Below are positions 12,601 to 26,272 of a DNA stretch of 64,000 nucleotides, one piece after another; the stretch's first letter is position 1; every line of letters starts with the position of its first letter. Under the pieces are notes generated by a model. That model saw only the letters and a program-made list of their open reading frames with translations. It ran no database searches and was not told the origin of the DNA. The translations under genes and the position numbers were made by a program. Source of the stretch: Trichopria drosophilae (Eukaryota; Arthropoda; Insecta; Hymenoptera; Diapriidae); contig CM059582.1 of assembly GCA_030407085.1 (NCBI GenBank), positions 49,809,001-49,873,000 on the forward strand. The letters are read 5' to 3'.

Positions 12601-13880
12601 AAATCATAAAATATTTCATGATATTTACACTTATACGACAATTTATTAAAAATAATGAATTATTAATATTTTTTCGCACTGGAAAGCTATATATTATACT
12701 AAAAACCCTAAATTCAAATCATTAAAATGGAACTAGTCTCACAATTTTAAATATTTTTAAATAAAAAAAAATAATATAATTTTAAAGAGAAAATAAGGCA
12801 AAACGATACTTACATATTTGTAACATTTAAAGATCGAGTTAATTTTTGGCTTACTCCGCATCCTTATTTTTTGACGAGTAATTGCAAAAACAACTGAGTT
12901 TACCCGAGTTAAAAGTTACAATTCTGAATTCATTTAATAACTCACGATATTTTACAAAATCCATATTAATTAATGTAAATTAACAAAAAATTTGAACAAA
13001 CAATCATTTTAAAGCCAGACGACACACCTTGTGCTCCATCCATATGTTTTTTAAAGGTGCGTACAAGTGCAGTAGAATGTAAGAAAATATTCCTGGCAGA
13101 CGGTGTCATAATTTGATAGCGGAAGGTTATTTTTAGTTGTCGAGTTTTTTTCTCGGCGATAAACAAACGTCACGTGTATTGAACCTTTGAATAATGTACA
13201 CGTTTTAACGATATGTTCACACTCTGTTGCTTTTTGCAGATAAACGATTTTCCTCGTTCATGGTTTTCAAACGATTTGTTTGCTTCAAATTGGCGAAACC
13301 GCATAATTCCTGTGTTCAATTTTTATATTACACGTTTTGCTTTTATCGATTTAAATACGTGTGGTAAATTGAAAGAAAAAAAGACTTGTTTCTCATGCTG
13401 GCATTTTAAAAGGGGAAACTTTTTTTGTTATTTATTGTTTCCCTTAGGAGTTTGAAAATTATAAATAATTACACCGAAAGCTGCAAAATTAAATCTCGAA
13501 CAAATATTCAAAGATCGAACTCAAGTTAAGACAGTATATTTTCAATATTTTTACTTTAAGACGTTTACACGTATTTTTAATATTGCATAGTTTTTTTTAT
13601 GAGCAATTTTTTCGTTATAGGCAATAAAAATTCAATACAATCTCAACAGCCGATGCAGAGAAACAAAAAACTTGAGCATTCACCCTTAGAAACTCAAAAA
13701 CTTTCATAACCTATTTCAGGACTAAAACATCAACTTTTTTATTTTAGTGGACCTCATTTTCAACAGGCATGATTCATTTTTTCAGTCAGTTACTATATAA
13801 AACATAAAAAAAAAGGTTTAATGTTCATCTTCAAGATTCCTTCTTGTAGAAGAATATTTCGAAACCAAAATGCCTACATA
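9616..13880. other. very AT-rich stretch, nothing recognised
   Basis: I see no gene, RNA gene or well-defined repeat. Scattered short ORFs have AT-driven compositions and no family resemblance. Confidence 0.4.
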
Positions 13881-13889
13881 CAAAGCAGT

Positions 13890-14380
13890 CTATGAAATTG
13901 CGTATCGTAAATAACTTTTTGCAGACTCCGGCTGCGAATCAGTGTTACACTTGATAAATAGTCGCCGACAATTGATATCGATCCACAGTTGGAACAATTC
14001 GATGCCGAATGATTTATCCCTGAATCGATAAAAAAACCACGGCGTCCTGTTATCAAATCCTTACGTCAAAGGCCCGAAGTCGTAATTCCGTAATTCAAAA
14101 GCGCTTTACGATTGCTCGTTCGCGATAACGAACAAATGGCTTTTGCACGTGCCACAACATCATCACGAGACCTCCGCTGACGTACGTACAAATTACAACA
14201 ATGCACCACACCATCCCAACTTCTTATCGTCATTTTTCGACATGATCCATAAAAATTCCCTTTCGTCAATTCAGGACTTCCGCGTATTTACCGGACGTTT
14301 AAATCGTTACACGATTTTATGTCGTAAACGATTGTTTTTTTTATGGATTTCTTCGTCCGCACATCAGTGTCAGATGTGAC
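13890..14380. promoter_or_regulatory. CpG-richer segment of unknown role
   Basis: Relative to its AT-rich flanks this block is enriched in CG dinucleotides and in stop-free frames on both strands, which points to composition rather than coding. It contains a short dyad, GTTCG-CGATAA-CGAAC, near 14,118 and the palindrome ACGTACGT near 14,181. A regulatory element or decayed exon is possible; the sequence does not decide. Confidence 0.2.
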
Positions 14381-17300
14381 ATAAGTAGATTAATTTATTT
14401 GTTCCACTTTTTTTAATTACTTCTTCTTTAAATCAATTATGTACGCAATAAAGAGCTCGGTTGGCACAGTTAAATCGTGCATTTGTTATTGACCTAACCG
14501 AACTCGACGTACTGAGAACATTTTTATTTGAAAAATTACCATATTGTCTAAGTTTAGAAGGATGTGGTAGCAGTTTGTAGAGATGTTTATTACAATATTC
14601 TAGAAAAAATGCAGTATCAGTTATTACAATTTGCCGTAGTTACATTTGTAACATTTGTTGCAAGTATCCAAAACAATACTTTTTAACGCTCCGGGAGTAG
14701 AACCCGATTTTGCGCCCTGTGAAATCTTCGGGCGCTAATTATCCATCCTCACGCTCGTTGTATTAACAAAATATCGTATGATATTACGGAACAGTTGGGA
14801 GCAAAATTATAAACCAATTGTGTTATTCTGAATATTCTTTCATGATTTTCGAGATGTCATCCATGGAAACTGGTTTGATTGGAAAATTCAATTTTTGGGT
14901 ATAAAACGTAAAGAATGGATTAATTTTGACACAACATTGACCATTATTTACGAAAGAAATCATCTTAGTCCAATATGTTTGTAGTGTAAATATTCCCAAC
15001 TTCATCTAATGCCCTAAAATTAGAAAATAAGAAAAAAGAAATTTGGATTCTTAATCGTATCAGTACGAAAATTTCAGTACTGTCAATCTACTGCACCTGT
15101 GTTGCTGGTCCTTATCGAATTTTTTATTCGCATTTCTATTTTTTTAGTTACGATGCACATGTCACATGATAAACTTTAATTATACTAAATAAAATAAAAG
15201 TAAAACGATAAATAGTGGTCATGCAACAATTTTTGTAACAAAATTATTGAAATTTATTCAAACTATTATTCTCGTACACGAAAAAAATGCTCTCAAATCC
15301 CCATAAATTCAATGTTTAAAAAATGAACATTTGTTTTCAAATTTTAACAATGTACCCAGGAAATTAAATGTAGAAACATTGTCTTTGGAAAAAGATAAAA
15401 AGTATTTTCATCGGAAAATGAATCATGAAATCTTCGATCTCTGTCAACCAATTATTTTTAAATTTCCTTTTATTACATCTATTAACTTATAACGAATAAG
15501 GTAAATTTTACGTTATAAATTTGTTTACCACAACAGGCTGCAACATTGGCACAATGTTTATTGTTTTTCATTGACGTCACTTATTTATTTTTATCGATAC
15601 TAATATATGTACGCGTGCAAGTATGATTAGCTCGTAAAATGATTTTCCGTGTACATTCTTTATGTGAAGTTGTGGAGTATTTCGTTATTATAGAGGACTT
15701 ACGAGAACAATAACCTATAAATCGACAACGGGAATCTTTTACATTCCTATTTTTTATAATTATTTTTGCTGTAAGTGAAAAAGAATTGTTTTTATTATCG
15801 CACATTATTATTTCTCGTTATATCGTTTTCCTTGTTCCCTTGTTTTGTTTCCGTTACGTTGACCGAATTTTGTTTTCTTTATTTTCAACGTTTCCTGTTT
15901 TAATAAAAGGGAAATACGACAATATCTGTCCTACGTATACCGAAAAAACGTGTGGATAAAATGTAGGTCACCGTCTTTCCTAACTTACGTGAGTTTGATT
16001 CAATATATGATACAATAACAAATGTTTTATTTACTGCATCTTATATAAAAAACGATTTTTTTAACTTTGCTTTCCATCTTCACAAGTCTATAAATTAATT
16101 TAAATTAGGACTTCTTAAATTAGGATCTTCATTTTCAAAACATCAGACAATAATATCTCTGTGTATTTATTTATTTGTCATAACAATAAATATTAGAAAT
16201 TTTAATCAGAAGCATAGTTAGTATATCATTAACTTTATATTACGATTGCTCTTGGCTGACATCTGAACATCTATTTTCATGAAAATCGATACTTCTATTG
16301 CTATAATAATGCATGATTTAGTTCAGTAATACGAAGCCAATCGATACTATCAAACAGAGCTGTTTTTACCCACAAAAGCAGAAATAGATACTTTTATCCA
16401 TAAATAGAACTAGAAATAGAATCCGATCATTAATGCGAAGAAACATTAAAGGAAACCTGTCTAGAAAATGCAAAAAAAGTCGGTGGTATTATTTGCGGAC
16501 GGGATTAAGGTAATTAGCTGTCCCTTTCAATTGTGTTAATAATTTATTTAAGGATATCATAAAACAACGGAAAATTGGTTTAGTGAACAAATAATTTCGA
16601 GAAAAATTCAGGAAAAGGTTTAACAACTGAATTCTGTTATCAAGGTAGCCTAAATCTACTCAATGATCTTTCCTAGTCACCAGATTCATCGATGTTTAAA
16701 AATAGTATCTTGTTCTAAACAAGTGATTAATTTCTAAAATCAAAACAATTATTATACTCCATTTTGAAATTCTAAGGAAATTAATCTGTACACAATAATC
16801 GTTGAGATCAATATTATTATTTTACGTCCGTATTAGGTAGAAAAACAAACAGAAATTATTGATTTCATTTATTAGTATTAGAACATCCTGGACTTAAAAC
16901 ACGTAATGATGTTTGTTGCCAAGTTAAACTCAAAGTAGGTTCGTATGAATAGTTCTCTATATACTTGTGAAACTACAAGGAAATTGCCTTCGAAATGGAC
17001 TCGAATAAGTGTCCCGAATGTCGACCATCTAGTACAATATTGCATTGCAGATAGTTCGCGCATGATCATGAATACAAAACGGAATACTTCAGTCGATTTT
17101 ATCATTTTGAACATCCAACGGTCCAAAAAGTAGCCAAACAGCTTGTAAATCCGCAAAAAGATAAACGACGTTTAACTTTCAAAAATTGCTCTTCGGAAAA
17201 TGGTCAATAAATTGATTTATTTTGTTTACATTTATGATACATTTATTTTTCATTAATTCTCTTAATATACTTCACATATCTCTAGATTGTTCTGCTCTGA

Positions 17301-20300
17301 TTTCTTTTTCATCGCTCCCATCTCATTCACTTGTATGTCGCTTGTTAATGCAAACATTTAATTAGTTCTTTTTTATTATTCCTGTATCCAACACTATTCA
17401 TTTGGTTCTTTGAGCATACGATGCATAGATACGTAAGGTGTAATTAGTATTTCACAGAGATAAAAACGTCATACTGACACCAAAGGTATGAACAATTTTT
17501 TTATGATTGTTCAGGATGTAAATGAGTTGCATACACTTTGTAATTAAAAATGCTGCATGCTTTGAGTTTTTATTATTATTTTATGTAATTTATACGGTTT
17601 TTATAGTAGCAGTTAACAATAAAAAAATATGTTAACATTTATAGATGGGAGACAATATTTGTCAGCCTCTTAGATGAAAAAGGAATCACATTCATTACTG
17701 TAAATTAATTTTGTTAGTATCATTTATTTTATTAACGCTACAATATTATTCAATAAAAATTTCGAAAAAAGAACGGCTTTTCCATATGATGTAAATATTG
17801 ATCTTCGTATAAACTTTATCATATTTATGCCTCAAATATAAATATCGTTGTCAATTTATGAGTTAAATTTTAAAGTATTTATTTTTATTGTCAATTAATA
17901 CATTCTTTTATTGATATTCATACTTTTCAAACTGGTTGATCAACCTCTTTTTACTTTCATAATTTAAATACTACATAGTATAACCAAAGTACTGCTGTAA
18001 AATATGTGATTATTGTACTATTGGATCCTTTGATAAAGACAGTAACACGTTTATTATATTGTGTTTTTGTATGTAAGAATGTAGAAAACAATGTAATATG
18101 TAGGACAGTTTTAACAGTTTTGAGGATTTTTTTATGATAGTGGAAGAAACTTATCCTTGCATTAGCGTTGGATAACCACTCAAAATCCCCTTTCGGGTAA
18201 CACTAATATAGGATAATTCACAGTAACACGGATTAGATTTAAAATATTACCTAAAACTCCTAAAGTTGTAAGAGATCAAAATATATCTTATACCATTCTT
18301 TATGTATCTCACACTTTTTCCTATTAAAATGTCTATTTTCATGGAAATGTCATAGTTGGTAAACAAAACAGTTGACTTATAACTTACAAGAAAATGACTT
18401 CTGAATAGGTCTAATGTTTCTCACTTAACTAAAATGAAATGACTTCAAATCCAAGTACGTGTATAATCGACATCCGGTAAATTTCTAGTCAAAATTATGT
18501 AATTGAAGTCATACTTACGACAGTGGACCTATACTTAATGATACTAAGCACCCTTTTTAAAATAATACTAGCTACCAGGTTTAGGTCGATTACCATAATC
18601 TGGAATTTTAGCATTCGAGTTAAAAGGGTGATAACATATGAGTGTATTCGAAGTATCAGAGAAAATAAAACTTCACCATTAAATTAATTATTAAACGTCA
18701 AATCTTATAGGTTATGCTTATTCTATTAATGTCAGATACATATTTATTGTTATAAATTTTCTTGGAAATTGCAATATTCCAGATGGTAATGCTGAAAGAG
18801 TCGTGCAGAACAAGAAAAACTGCCATCCTTCCCCTAAAAATGAGAAGTTCTTTGAATTTTTACTATTTAGAACACAAAAAAAGTATTAATTTTCAAATAA
18901 ATAAGTTTTACCGTACTTCAAGCCTATTTCAAAATTACTATCTGGAATATTAAAATTACCAAGAACATCGGGTAATCAAATATTTGTCTGTTACTGTAAT
19001 TGTGGTGAACTATGACTTCTGACTGGTAAACACATTAGGGAAATCGATTAATTGTTATTAGGAATTCACCATTACGTATAAACTATTTAATGAAAGCTAA
19101 TCACAAATTATGACTAAAAAATATAGGACTCCAATTGGTAAGAGAAAAATATCCATACAATACATCTTCCTTAGAATGTTCACTTTTATCGTTTTTCTAA
19201 CATATCCAAGGTGACCTATAACCTCAATGTTTTAAATGAATCTTCTTATCGATCTTTTAAAATCCTCGTCCTGTTGATATCCTAAGGATATTAGGATAAG
19301 GAGCTGCTAAGCACACCTCAGGTGTTATTAGTAAATATAAATAACTAAATGACCATGCAAACAATTTCAATACATTCGCCTCGACAATTCTGCATTAATT
19401 AGTCAATTAAAATACAGGAAACCTGACTTATACAAGAAAGAAAACGTTTGAACGAATTATAGTTAAAGTTGAACACAAACAAACCTGCAGCTTATTTATT
19501 TGATATCTGTATTTTACCCAAAAGCTGCAATAACTGTTAAAATTAGCTGTACTATATATCTGTACAATTACGTTTTAATCATTATTTTCCTCTATGTATG
19601 TTATTTCTTAAAAGAAACCTTGTTCATTTTTCCTGCTTTTTGGAGTTTACATACAATTTCTAGGAATCAGTGGTCCATTTAAGAATGTCATGTTTCTGGT
19701 AACACATAATCTAGATTTTTTTCTATTTCATATCCATAGGATTATAATTATTTTTACCATGGAGATGCAAAGCATCAGATAGTCGATAGATACTCTTACC
19801 AGATCAATGTCAGTACATCCCTCTTAGAAGGTTGTTATTAAGTTCTTCATAACGCTCGTCCTTTTCAGCAAAGTCAAGGACAAAATAGGAAGATTTCTCG
19901 TTATCGAAGTATGTTTAAATCCACGAGGGTGTCGTAAATGTGACGAGATTTCAATTTCATGTAGGACTTACAACACTACTTTGAAATTCGGTTTTGAGTA
20001 AAGTAACCATTAAGTATTCTTTGCTATGACAAAATAAATATTATAATTCACTCCGATGTCTCTGCAATACCAAAATTGTTGGTACTCCAGTTATACACAT
20101 TTCTCTTTCAATGACACTTGTGTTTTTTTAATAAATAGAACGGCTTTTAACATCTTTAAGATGCACTGGTGGAACTTTTTTCAACCACCTTAATTACCTT
20201 CAGGAATGATAACACTACTTTGTGAGAGTTCACTGTGTATTATGTCAATTACTTTTTCGGATACTCGTGAAAAGTTGACAAACACTGCAACGCAATGTCA

Positions 20301-20910
20301 GTCAAATTCTAATGAGTTAAAATAATGAGGTTCCACCATCGGGACATTTTAAGACTTCATTGTCAATAGAGACATGCAAATGTTGATAAATTTATTGTTA
20401 ATTGAATAGAAATGGAATTAGACAAAAATTTTCATTATTGAATGAAATAAAAAAGTTATGACGGTGGCACAGGAAACAAAATTCATAATTTCACTGAGTA
20501 GTTCGCAAAACAAAATGGATTTAGAATTACCTTTACTTGAAATGATAAAAAACTGACTGATCAGGTGTCAAAATAAATATGTTTACTAATTAATTATACT
20601 TACGCTGTGCACCAAACCAAAGATGGAAATTGGAATTTTGAGATATTTCATGTTATACACCAAAAATTGCAGTTTTTGGCTACTTTTGAGGTTATGTACA
20701 GAAGACACAACATTTTGATACAGGTTTCCTTTAGTTGGATCATATAGTACTACTCATTCATTTTAATTTAAGCGCCACAGAGTTCAATTGCGATTTTTTT
20801 TCACCGTGTTACGCTATTTTGAAATCAGGATATATGTCCTATTGGTGTCGAGCATTAAATACTTTGAGGCAAATATTTTTTTTACTCGCTATTTTTTGTC
20901 TCGTACTGTG
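14381..20910. other. AT-rich stretch, nothing firmly recognised
   Basis: No gene is recognisable. Minor features are a GCGCCC...GGGCGC hairpin near 14,714-14,738, a CRE-like TGACGTCA at 15,572-15,579, and a small ATCCTA-type dyad near 19,279. Confidence 0.35.
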
Positions 20911-20914
20911 AGGT

Positions 20915-21000
20915 GTTTGGCGTTGCCGAATATGAATTTGATGTCGAAATGTCAATATTTTTGAATTCCAGACGGTGGATTCAAAATGGTGTATAAACAA
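20915..21000 (+). repeat. DYE-motif repeat, decayed copy
   Basis: The + strand reads FGVAEYEFDVEMSIF, corresponding to the LG..VADYE block of the dispersed repeat. Its DNA also keeps GATTCAAAATGGTG, where other copies have the KMADPIW segment. Confidence 0.45.
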
Positions 21001-21159
21001 GTTTTCAAAAACATTCACGATGATGAAACATGTATTTACTTACAAATATCCAAATTTTCCATAGTAGTTCAGATTTATGCAAGTTTCGTGACATTGAATT
21101 TGACCTACAGCTTGTCTTTCAAGGGCATTTCAAGGTAAATTTGTGTTACATGTATATCA

Positions 21160-21406
21160 TACAGTCGAATCTCTTGTAACGAATACTTTGTTTTTCAATA
21201 TTTCCGTTTTCGAATACGCAGACGTTTCCCTACTTCAAAAGCCTTTAGACGTTTTCAGGATATTGGGCATGCGCGTCTGTAGAATACAGACTCCTACAAA
21301 GGAGAGAAAGTTGGGGAGCCTATATTTCCTCCTCAAATATTCGATACCGGAAATTTAAATACCTCGCGTTGTCCCGACCGTATTCGTTAACGAGAGTTCG
21401 ACTATA
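21160..21406. mobile_element. pogo/Tigger-like MITE, both ends present
   Basis: A 243-bp element (21,162-21,404) is flanked by TA on both sides. The left end is CAGTCGAATCTCTTGTAACG and the right end, reverse-complemented, is TAGTCGAACTCTCGTTAACG. Over 25 bp the two differ at only a few positions and both continue into AATAC. The TA duplication and CAGTCGAA terminus fit the pogo/Tigger group. The interior has no transposase; a 71-codon ORF inside is incidental. Confidence 0.75.
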
Positions 21407-22140
21407 ATTTCGAATTGGCGTATTTTGGTGAAGAACAGTCGTAATCGAATTATGTGGATCTCATAGTAAAGAGTAAGAGTAGCATTGCATGATCCGACTA
21501 AAAGAAAAATCCCTAAAAATCTTGTCTCTTCTGTTCATAACCTTCCAATGTTGCTAAAAGCGGAATTTTTCGGATACATAACCTCCAATCTCTCAAAATC
21601 CTAACGTGATGGTCCAGTTCTCATCCGGATTCGAATTCTACACAAAAAATTACTTAGAAATGACCCTTTCCTTTTCGAACAAGAAAACCATATTGGTCTA
21701 TGCTATTAATTGCCATTATTTAGATTCATGTTTACCAATATTTGATTAAGTTACTGCAACATATTTTGTGAGTTGTCTCCAACTACCCAGCCTCACACAG
21801 GTTAAAAATGTTCAGGATTTATGAAAATACTCTACCTGATCTAACATTACACCCAAAGCATAAATACAGGAAACAAAAAAACTAAGAATAGTTGGTCAAA
21901 ACAAACTGCATCGTCATCAGAACCAGCATCTGCAAGAGATCCGTCTCTAAATTTACTCTGCAAGCAGATGGTCAATACGAAATTCGTCTTTCATCAAAAT
22001 GTGAAATAATCACCACGAATACCAAGAGGTTTTAACGCCATTCCTAAAAAATTACAAGTACACAAAAATTTATCAAAACTCATAAACATCCACAATGTTG
22101 TAATTTCTGCCTGCAGTTAATAAAATCTATTTCGTCATCA
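21407..22140. other. AT-rich stretch, nothing recognised
   Basis: No gene or repeat was identified. Confidence 0.35.
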
Positions 22141-22560
22141 GTCTTATCACATTGTTCGGTACAGACGTCGAAACGGTACATTCGTGCTAGTTCAATAGGT
22201 GTCAGGAATAAGTGCATATATGAATTTACGAGTTCACGTCATTTTTTCCTGCCTCCGCATTCGCGTGTCGGAAGTGCAATCACTTTACTACGTACACAAG
22301 TAGGCGACGCGTTTTATCTACTTGGGAAGCGAGGCGCTGAAAACCCCGGGAAAACCTTTAAACCCACGCTCACGTATACGAAAGTGTCGTACATCCAAGT
22401 GTCGTCACAACGATGACGTTCGACGATAAGGAGTCGCTTCGACGTGGCGCCTATATTAGCGACGTACCGACGACGCCTCTGGCCAGTTTGCCATTTCGAG
22501 CTTTGCCTCGGCAAGTGGAAATAAATTCGTCACGTGATCGATTTCCAAACAAAAATTGCC
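22141..22560. promoter_or_regulatory. CpG-richer segment with CACGTG and ATCGAT sites
   Basis: This is a locally CG-rich block in AT-rich DNA. It carries several ACGTCG/CGACGT motifs and GTCACGTGATCGAT near 22,530. Overlapping open frames on both strands (22,314-22,514 and 22,413-22,637) indicate low stop density rather than a gene. It is a possible regulatory element; no direct evidence of activity is visible. Confidence 0.25.
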
Positions 22561-24880
22561 ATTTTTGGTTTCCATTTTGTTTCCTTCATTGGTTGATACT
22601 GACAAAAAAATTTGGAAGGGTTAAAATTAAATTTTAATCAACAAATACACATACCTTATTTGAAACGCCAGGATCTTTTTTATCCAATTCTGGTTTTAAT
22701 TATTCAAATAATTGTTTCTGTAAATTAATATCTGCAATATAACTGAAATTTATATATTCGAATTGAAAGCCAATTATTAAACCGGGATTTATAATTTAAA
22801 AAATTTAATTGATCAATCAAAATAATAAATGAAAAATGATAAACTAAATAAAAACTAATATAATTATAGTTCATTGGAAACGGGGAAAAAGTATTGAATA
22901 TTTACAGTAATTAATTAATTCCGAGGAGATCCCGGAGGGCAGGAAACAGTATTAAGTAATTACAATAAAAAAACCAATGCGTCAAATTTCCAGTAACTCA
23001 ATTATTAACCAAATTACATCTATAAAATATTTGTTTCGTATGAATTATTTCCACTTTCTGGCAAAGGTCACAAACGGCGGACATTGTAAATAGTGTAAAT
23101 AATTGTACAGTGTTTTAAAATTACGATTATCGGTAGAAATACGTAATAAAACCGTAACTTGCATTCAAAATCGCAAAGTGCCTGCAGAATATCAACATAA
23201 GAAAATATGAAATGTCGTACAACACGAAACGCCGAAGTCTCTCAAAGTTCTTTATGAACCTTAAACTTCGTATTCTTACGGTAAGTCCTTCGGTCGATAT
23301 TTCCGTTAAAAAAAGTAAAATGAAATTTTTCATATGAAAAATGCATAAAATTATTAACCGCCAATGTAATATTTTGTTTATAGTTTGGGTTCTTCTTATA
23401 GTTCCATTTTAAAATATCTGACGTTTTATAAAATATAAAATTTTTTAAAATAAATCCAGATAATGCGGTGTAATTTGATATCATTTCTTAGAATTGTTGA
23501 TCTTCTACTTTTTGAAAGAAAGAACAATCAATATATTTGTATAATAGTAGTTTAATTATTTTTCTCGTAGCGTCATCAATACGTCATCTGAACAAAATAA
23601 TTTAATGTTATCTTGTTCCAGTTTTATATCTAGAATAAAATTAAAAAGAATTTCTTTCAAATCTTAAAACGTTTCTTAAAATTTCAGAACTACTTTAGAA
23701 AAACAACATGAATGCCATATTTTATTAATTAATTTTATTATAGCTAATTAAATAAAATTAAGCATTAGGTTACCTTCATAACAGTTAATTCAGTAATTCA
23801 GAAATTTGTTGTATTCATATTTTTAATAATGTTTTTAAAAGTTTATTATTTTGCCATTAATCGATTTCATACGTATGAAAAATAACATTTGTTATGTTAT
23901 TGAACACAAACGAGCAAAATAAATCGTAATAACCGGAAATAATTAATTTAACATCTTTATAATAAAATTCATCTTATAATATTTCAAATAATTAATCAAA
24001 TTATTGTTAATACCGATATCAGTGTAATACCGAACTATTATTATAATGGGATTGCCGACTACGTATCCGGTCGGAATCATTATTTTCTCCAAACGTAGAT
24101 GCACATGACCGCATACTTTGCGTTTATCTGAACTGGAAAAACCAAATATTTTAATAATCAGAGCAGACGTCGTCACACGCCCTATTGAAACTGTTTTAAA
24201 AAATAGACTGAATGCTTGATAATATTTATGTTTTCGTCTCTTAATATGATTGTTTAATCGGTTGAAAGAATAAATATTGGTTTTATTATAAACTCCTAAT
24301 CAAAAGATACACGTTTTTTCTGACTATTTTTAGTCGTTATTATTTACGATATTATATATATTTGTTTATTTAAAAATATTATATTAAACGAGATTCATTA
24401 ACTTTTAAATTATCCAATTTCTCCCCTCCTCTATCTCTTCTCATTTTAGTTCTATGATATAAGAATAACAAGAAATGAAAAATGAACTTGAACTGTTTTC
24501 TTTTTACAATTTACTTGTAATAATTATTGTAAAAATATCTTAAATATATTTTTAAACTTTCATGAAGTGAATATGATTTATAAAATTTAGAATTCCGTTG
24601 AAATACATTTTTCATGATTTTTTGTTGAAATAAAATCAATGGTTCATATGTTACCATTTCGAGGTCGCTCTTCAAGATTCTGAGGTCAAAATTGAATTTA
24701 AAGCGTTCGGAATTGAAATATTCCGCCGAATTTACAAAATATGGTCAAAAACATTGAAAATATATATTTTTTTTAATTTGTTTTCACTATGGACTATCAA
24801 TATTTAAATTCTATTCAATTTACGAAGAAAAGTGAAGAAAATATTCGAATTTCAAGAACAAATTTCAATGTTATACCACA
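22561..24880. other. AT-rich stretch, nothing recognised
   Basis: I see no supportable gene, RNA gene or element. Confidence 0.35.
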
Positions 24881-24888
24881 CTTTACAT

Positions 24889-25416
24889 TATGGACCTCAA
24901 AATAATAACTTCTCGTTTCACCGAAGAAATTTCTGGACGCTCTAACTCGAAAAACGCTGAACTTTTTAAAAAACATGATAGGAACGAATTTAGGGTTTTT
25001 AAGTGATATTTTGAGAAATATTCTATTTCAATTTTTAAAAAGTCTGAAAAAATGTTATTACATTCTTTGATCAATTCTACGAATTTTTTGTTCGTTGTGA
25101 TTTTTTCAAAAAATTAATTGTTTAGGAGGAAAAAAATCGAAATTCCTTTCCTCAGAACCTATGAACCATTGGAGAACATTACCAACAACAAACAATGTTT
25201 AAAATTTTTCATTGAATTTACCAACTTTTTTCAGAATATTTCATAAATATTTTTATTTTTTTTTAATTATCGTTTTCAAAATCTGGAAAAATGTCAGTAT
25301 ATTTCTCCATTAATTCGAAGAATATTTTTTTCATAGCATTTTTTTTAAAAAGCTCATAGTTTTGTAGTAAGATCGTCCAGAAATTTTCAATGGAGTTGCC
25401 ACTTTGAGTTCATGAA
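24889..25416. mobile_element. fold-back repeat F, copy 1
   Basis: Imperfect inverted arms lie at about 24,889-25,000 and 25,325-25,416. The left arm reads GAAATTTCTGGACGCTCTAA then CTTTTTAAAAAACATGATA. The right arm, reverse-complemented, reads GAAAATTTCTGGACGATCTT then CTTTTTAAAAAAAATGCTA. The right arm also resembles the right arm of the fold-back at 49.85-50.66 kb (AAGCTCATAGTTTT...AGTAA), so this is a repeated family. No coding content is seen. Confidence 0.55.
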
Positions 25417-25799
25417 AGTAAATTGGGCTATATACAGTGTCCCAGAACTGAGTAATAATATTGCAGGAGGCGATTCTCCGTGATATTTCGAACAAAAAAG
25501 TACGGAACCAAAATTGGATCTGAGTCTCAGAATTTGACTGACGAGCTATTGAAGTTTAGAAAAAAAATCGTTTCTTCACAATAACTCGGCTTGTTTTAAA
25601 GTTATTTCAATGAGTGAGAGCTCATTTTGAAACTTATTTTAAGTCCTACAATTCACCTATAAGAACATTTGACCTGCGATGAATATTTCTGAAGTCACAT
25701 TTTTACAATTCAAAATATCTATAAATTTTTAGTATTGCCAGCAAACTCATTCTGTATCACGACAGCAACCTATAGGTCTCATAATTAATGTACCCACAA

Positions 25800-26175
25800 T
25801 GTGAAATTAGCTGCCAAAACAAGATCCGCCATTTTGACTTTTGAATTTTGAAAATCCAATTTCTGTTTCGTAATCAACAACCTCAGAAACCCCTAGATAC
25901 CATATTCCAAATAAATAAAAAAAAAATTGTCTAAATTCTTCTGTCATATTGGCTCCGTCCTTTTGAATTTTGAAAATTGCAACTTTAGATTCATAATCAG
26001 CAATATTAAAAATACCTAGGAACCAAGTTTCATAGAAATCCAGACAATTTTTCAAAATTTTTCCGCCATGTTGGATTCACCATTATGAATTTTGAGAATC
26101 TATCTTCAAATTCGTAATAAACTACCCTAGTACGCCTAGAATCTAAGACTCAAGTAAATCAGCCAGTGTTTTGGC
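25800..26175 (-). repeat. DYE-motif repeat, three tandem units
   Basis: Three imperfect units about 120-123 bp long run in tandem. Each has GAATTTTGAAAAT-like sequence, a TCGTAATC/TCATAATC block and a CCATNTTGG block. On the minus strand the units translate to (V/A)(D/Y)YE segments: VVYYEFEDRFSKF, LGIFNIADYES and LGVSEVVDYETEIGFSKF. Two units share one open frame of 82 codons (25,807-26,055). The third ends in a stop in another frame, so the array is decayed. I do not annotate it as a gene. Confidence 0.65.
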
Positions 26176-26272
26176 GGTACTTTAGTAGAGTTTTACGTTT
26201 TTAGACGCCTTTTCGTGTTATATAATTACATGTATAAAATCCGTCCTGATGATCGTCAGAAAAAATAACTAC

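Noticed and set aside
14714..14738. GCGCCC...GGGCGC hairpin as a terminator or structured RNA
   Set aside because: Only six pairs with a 12-base loop in eukaryotic DNA; no supporting context.
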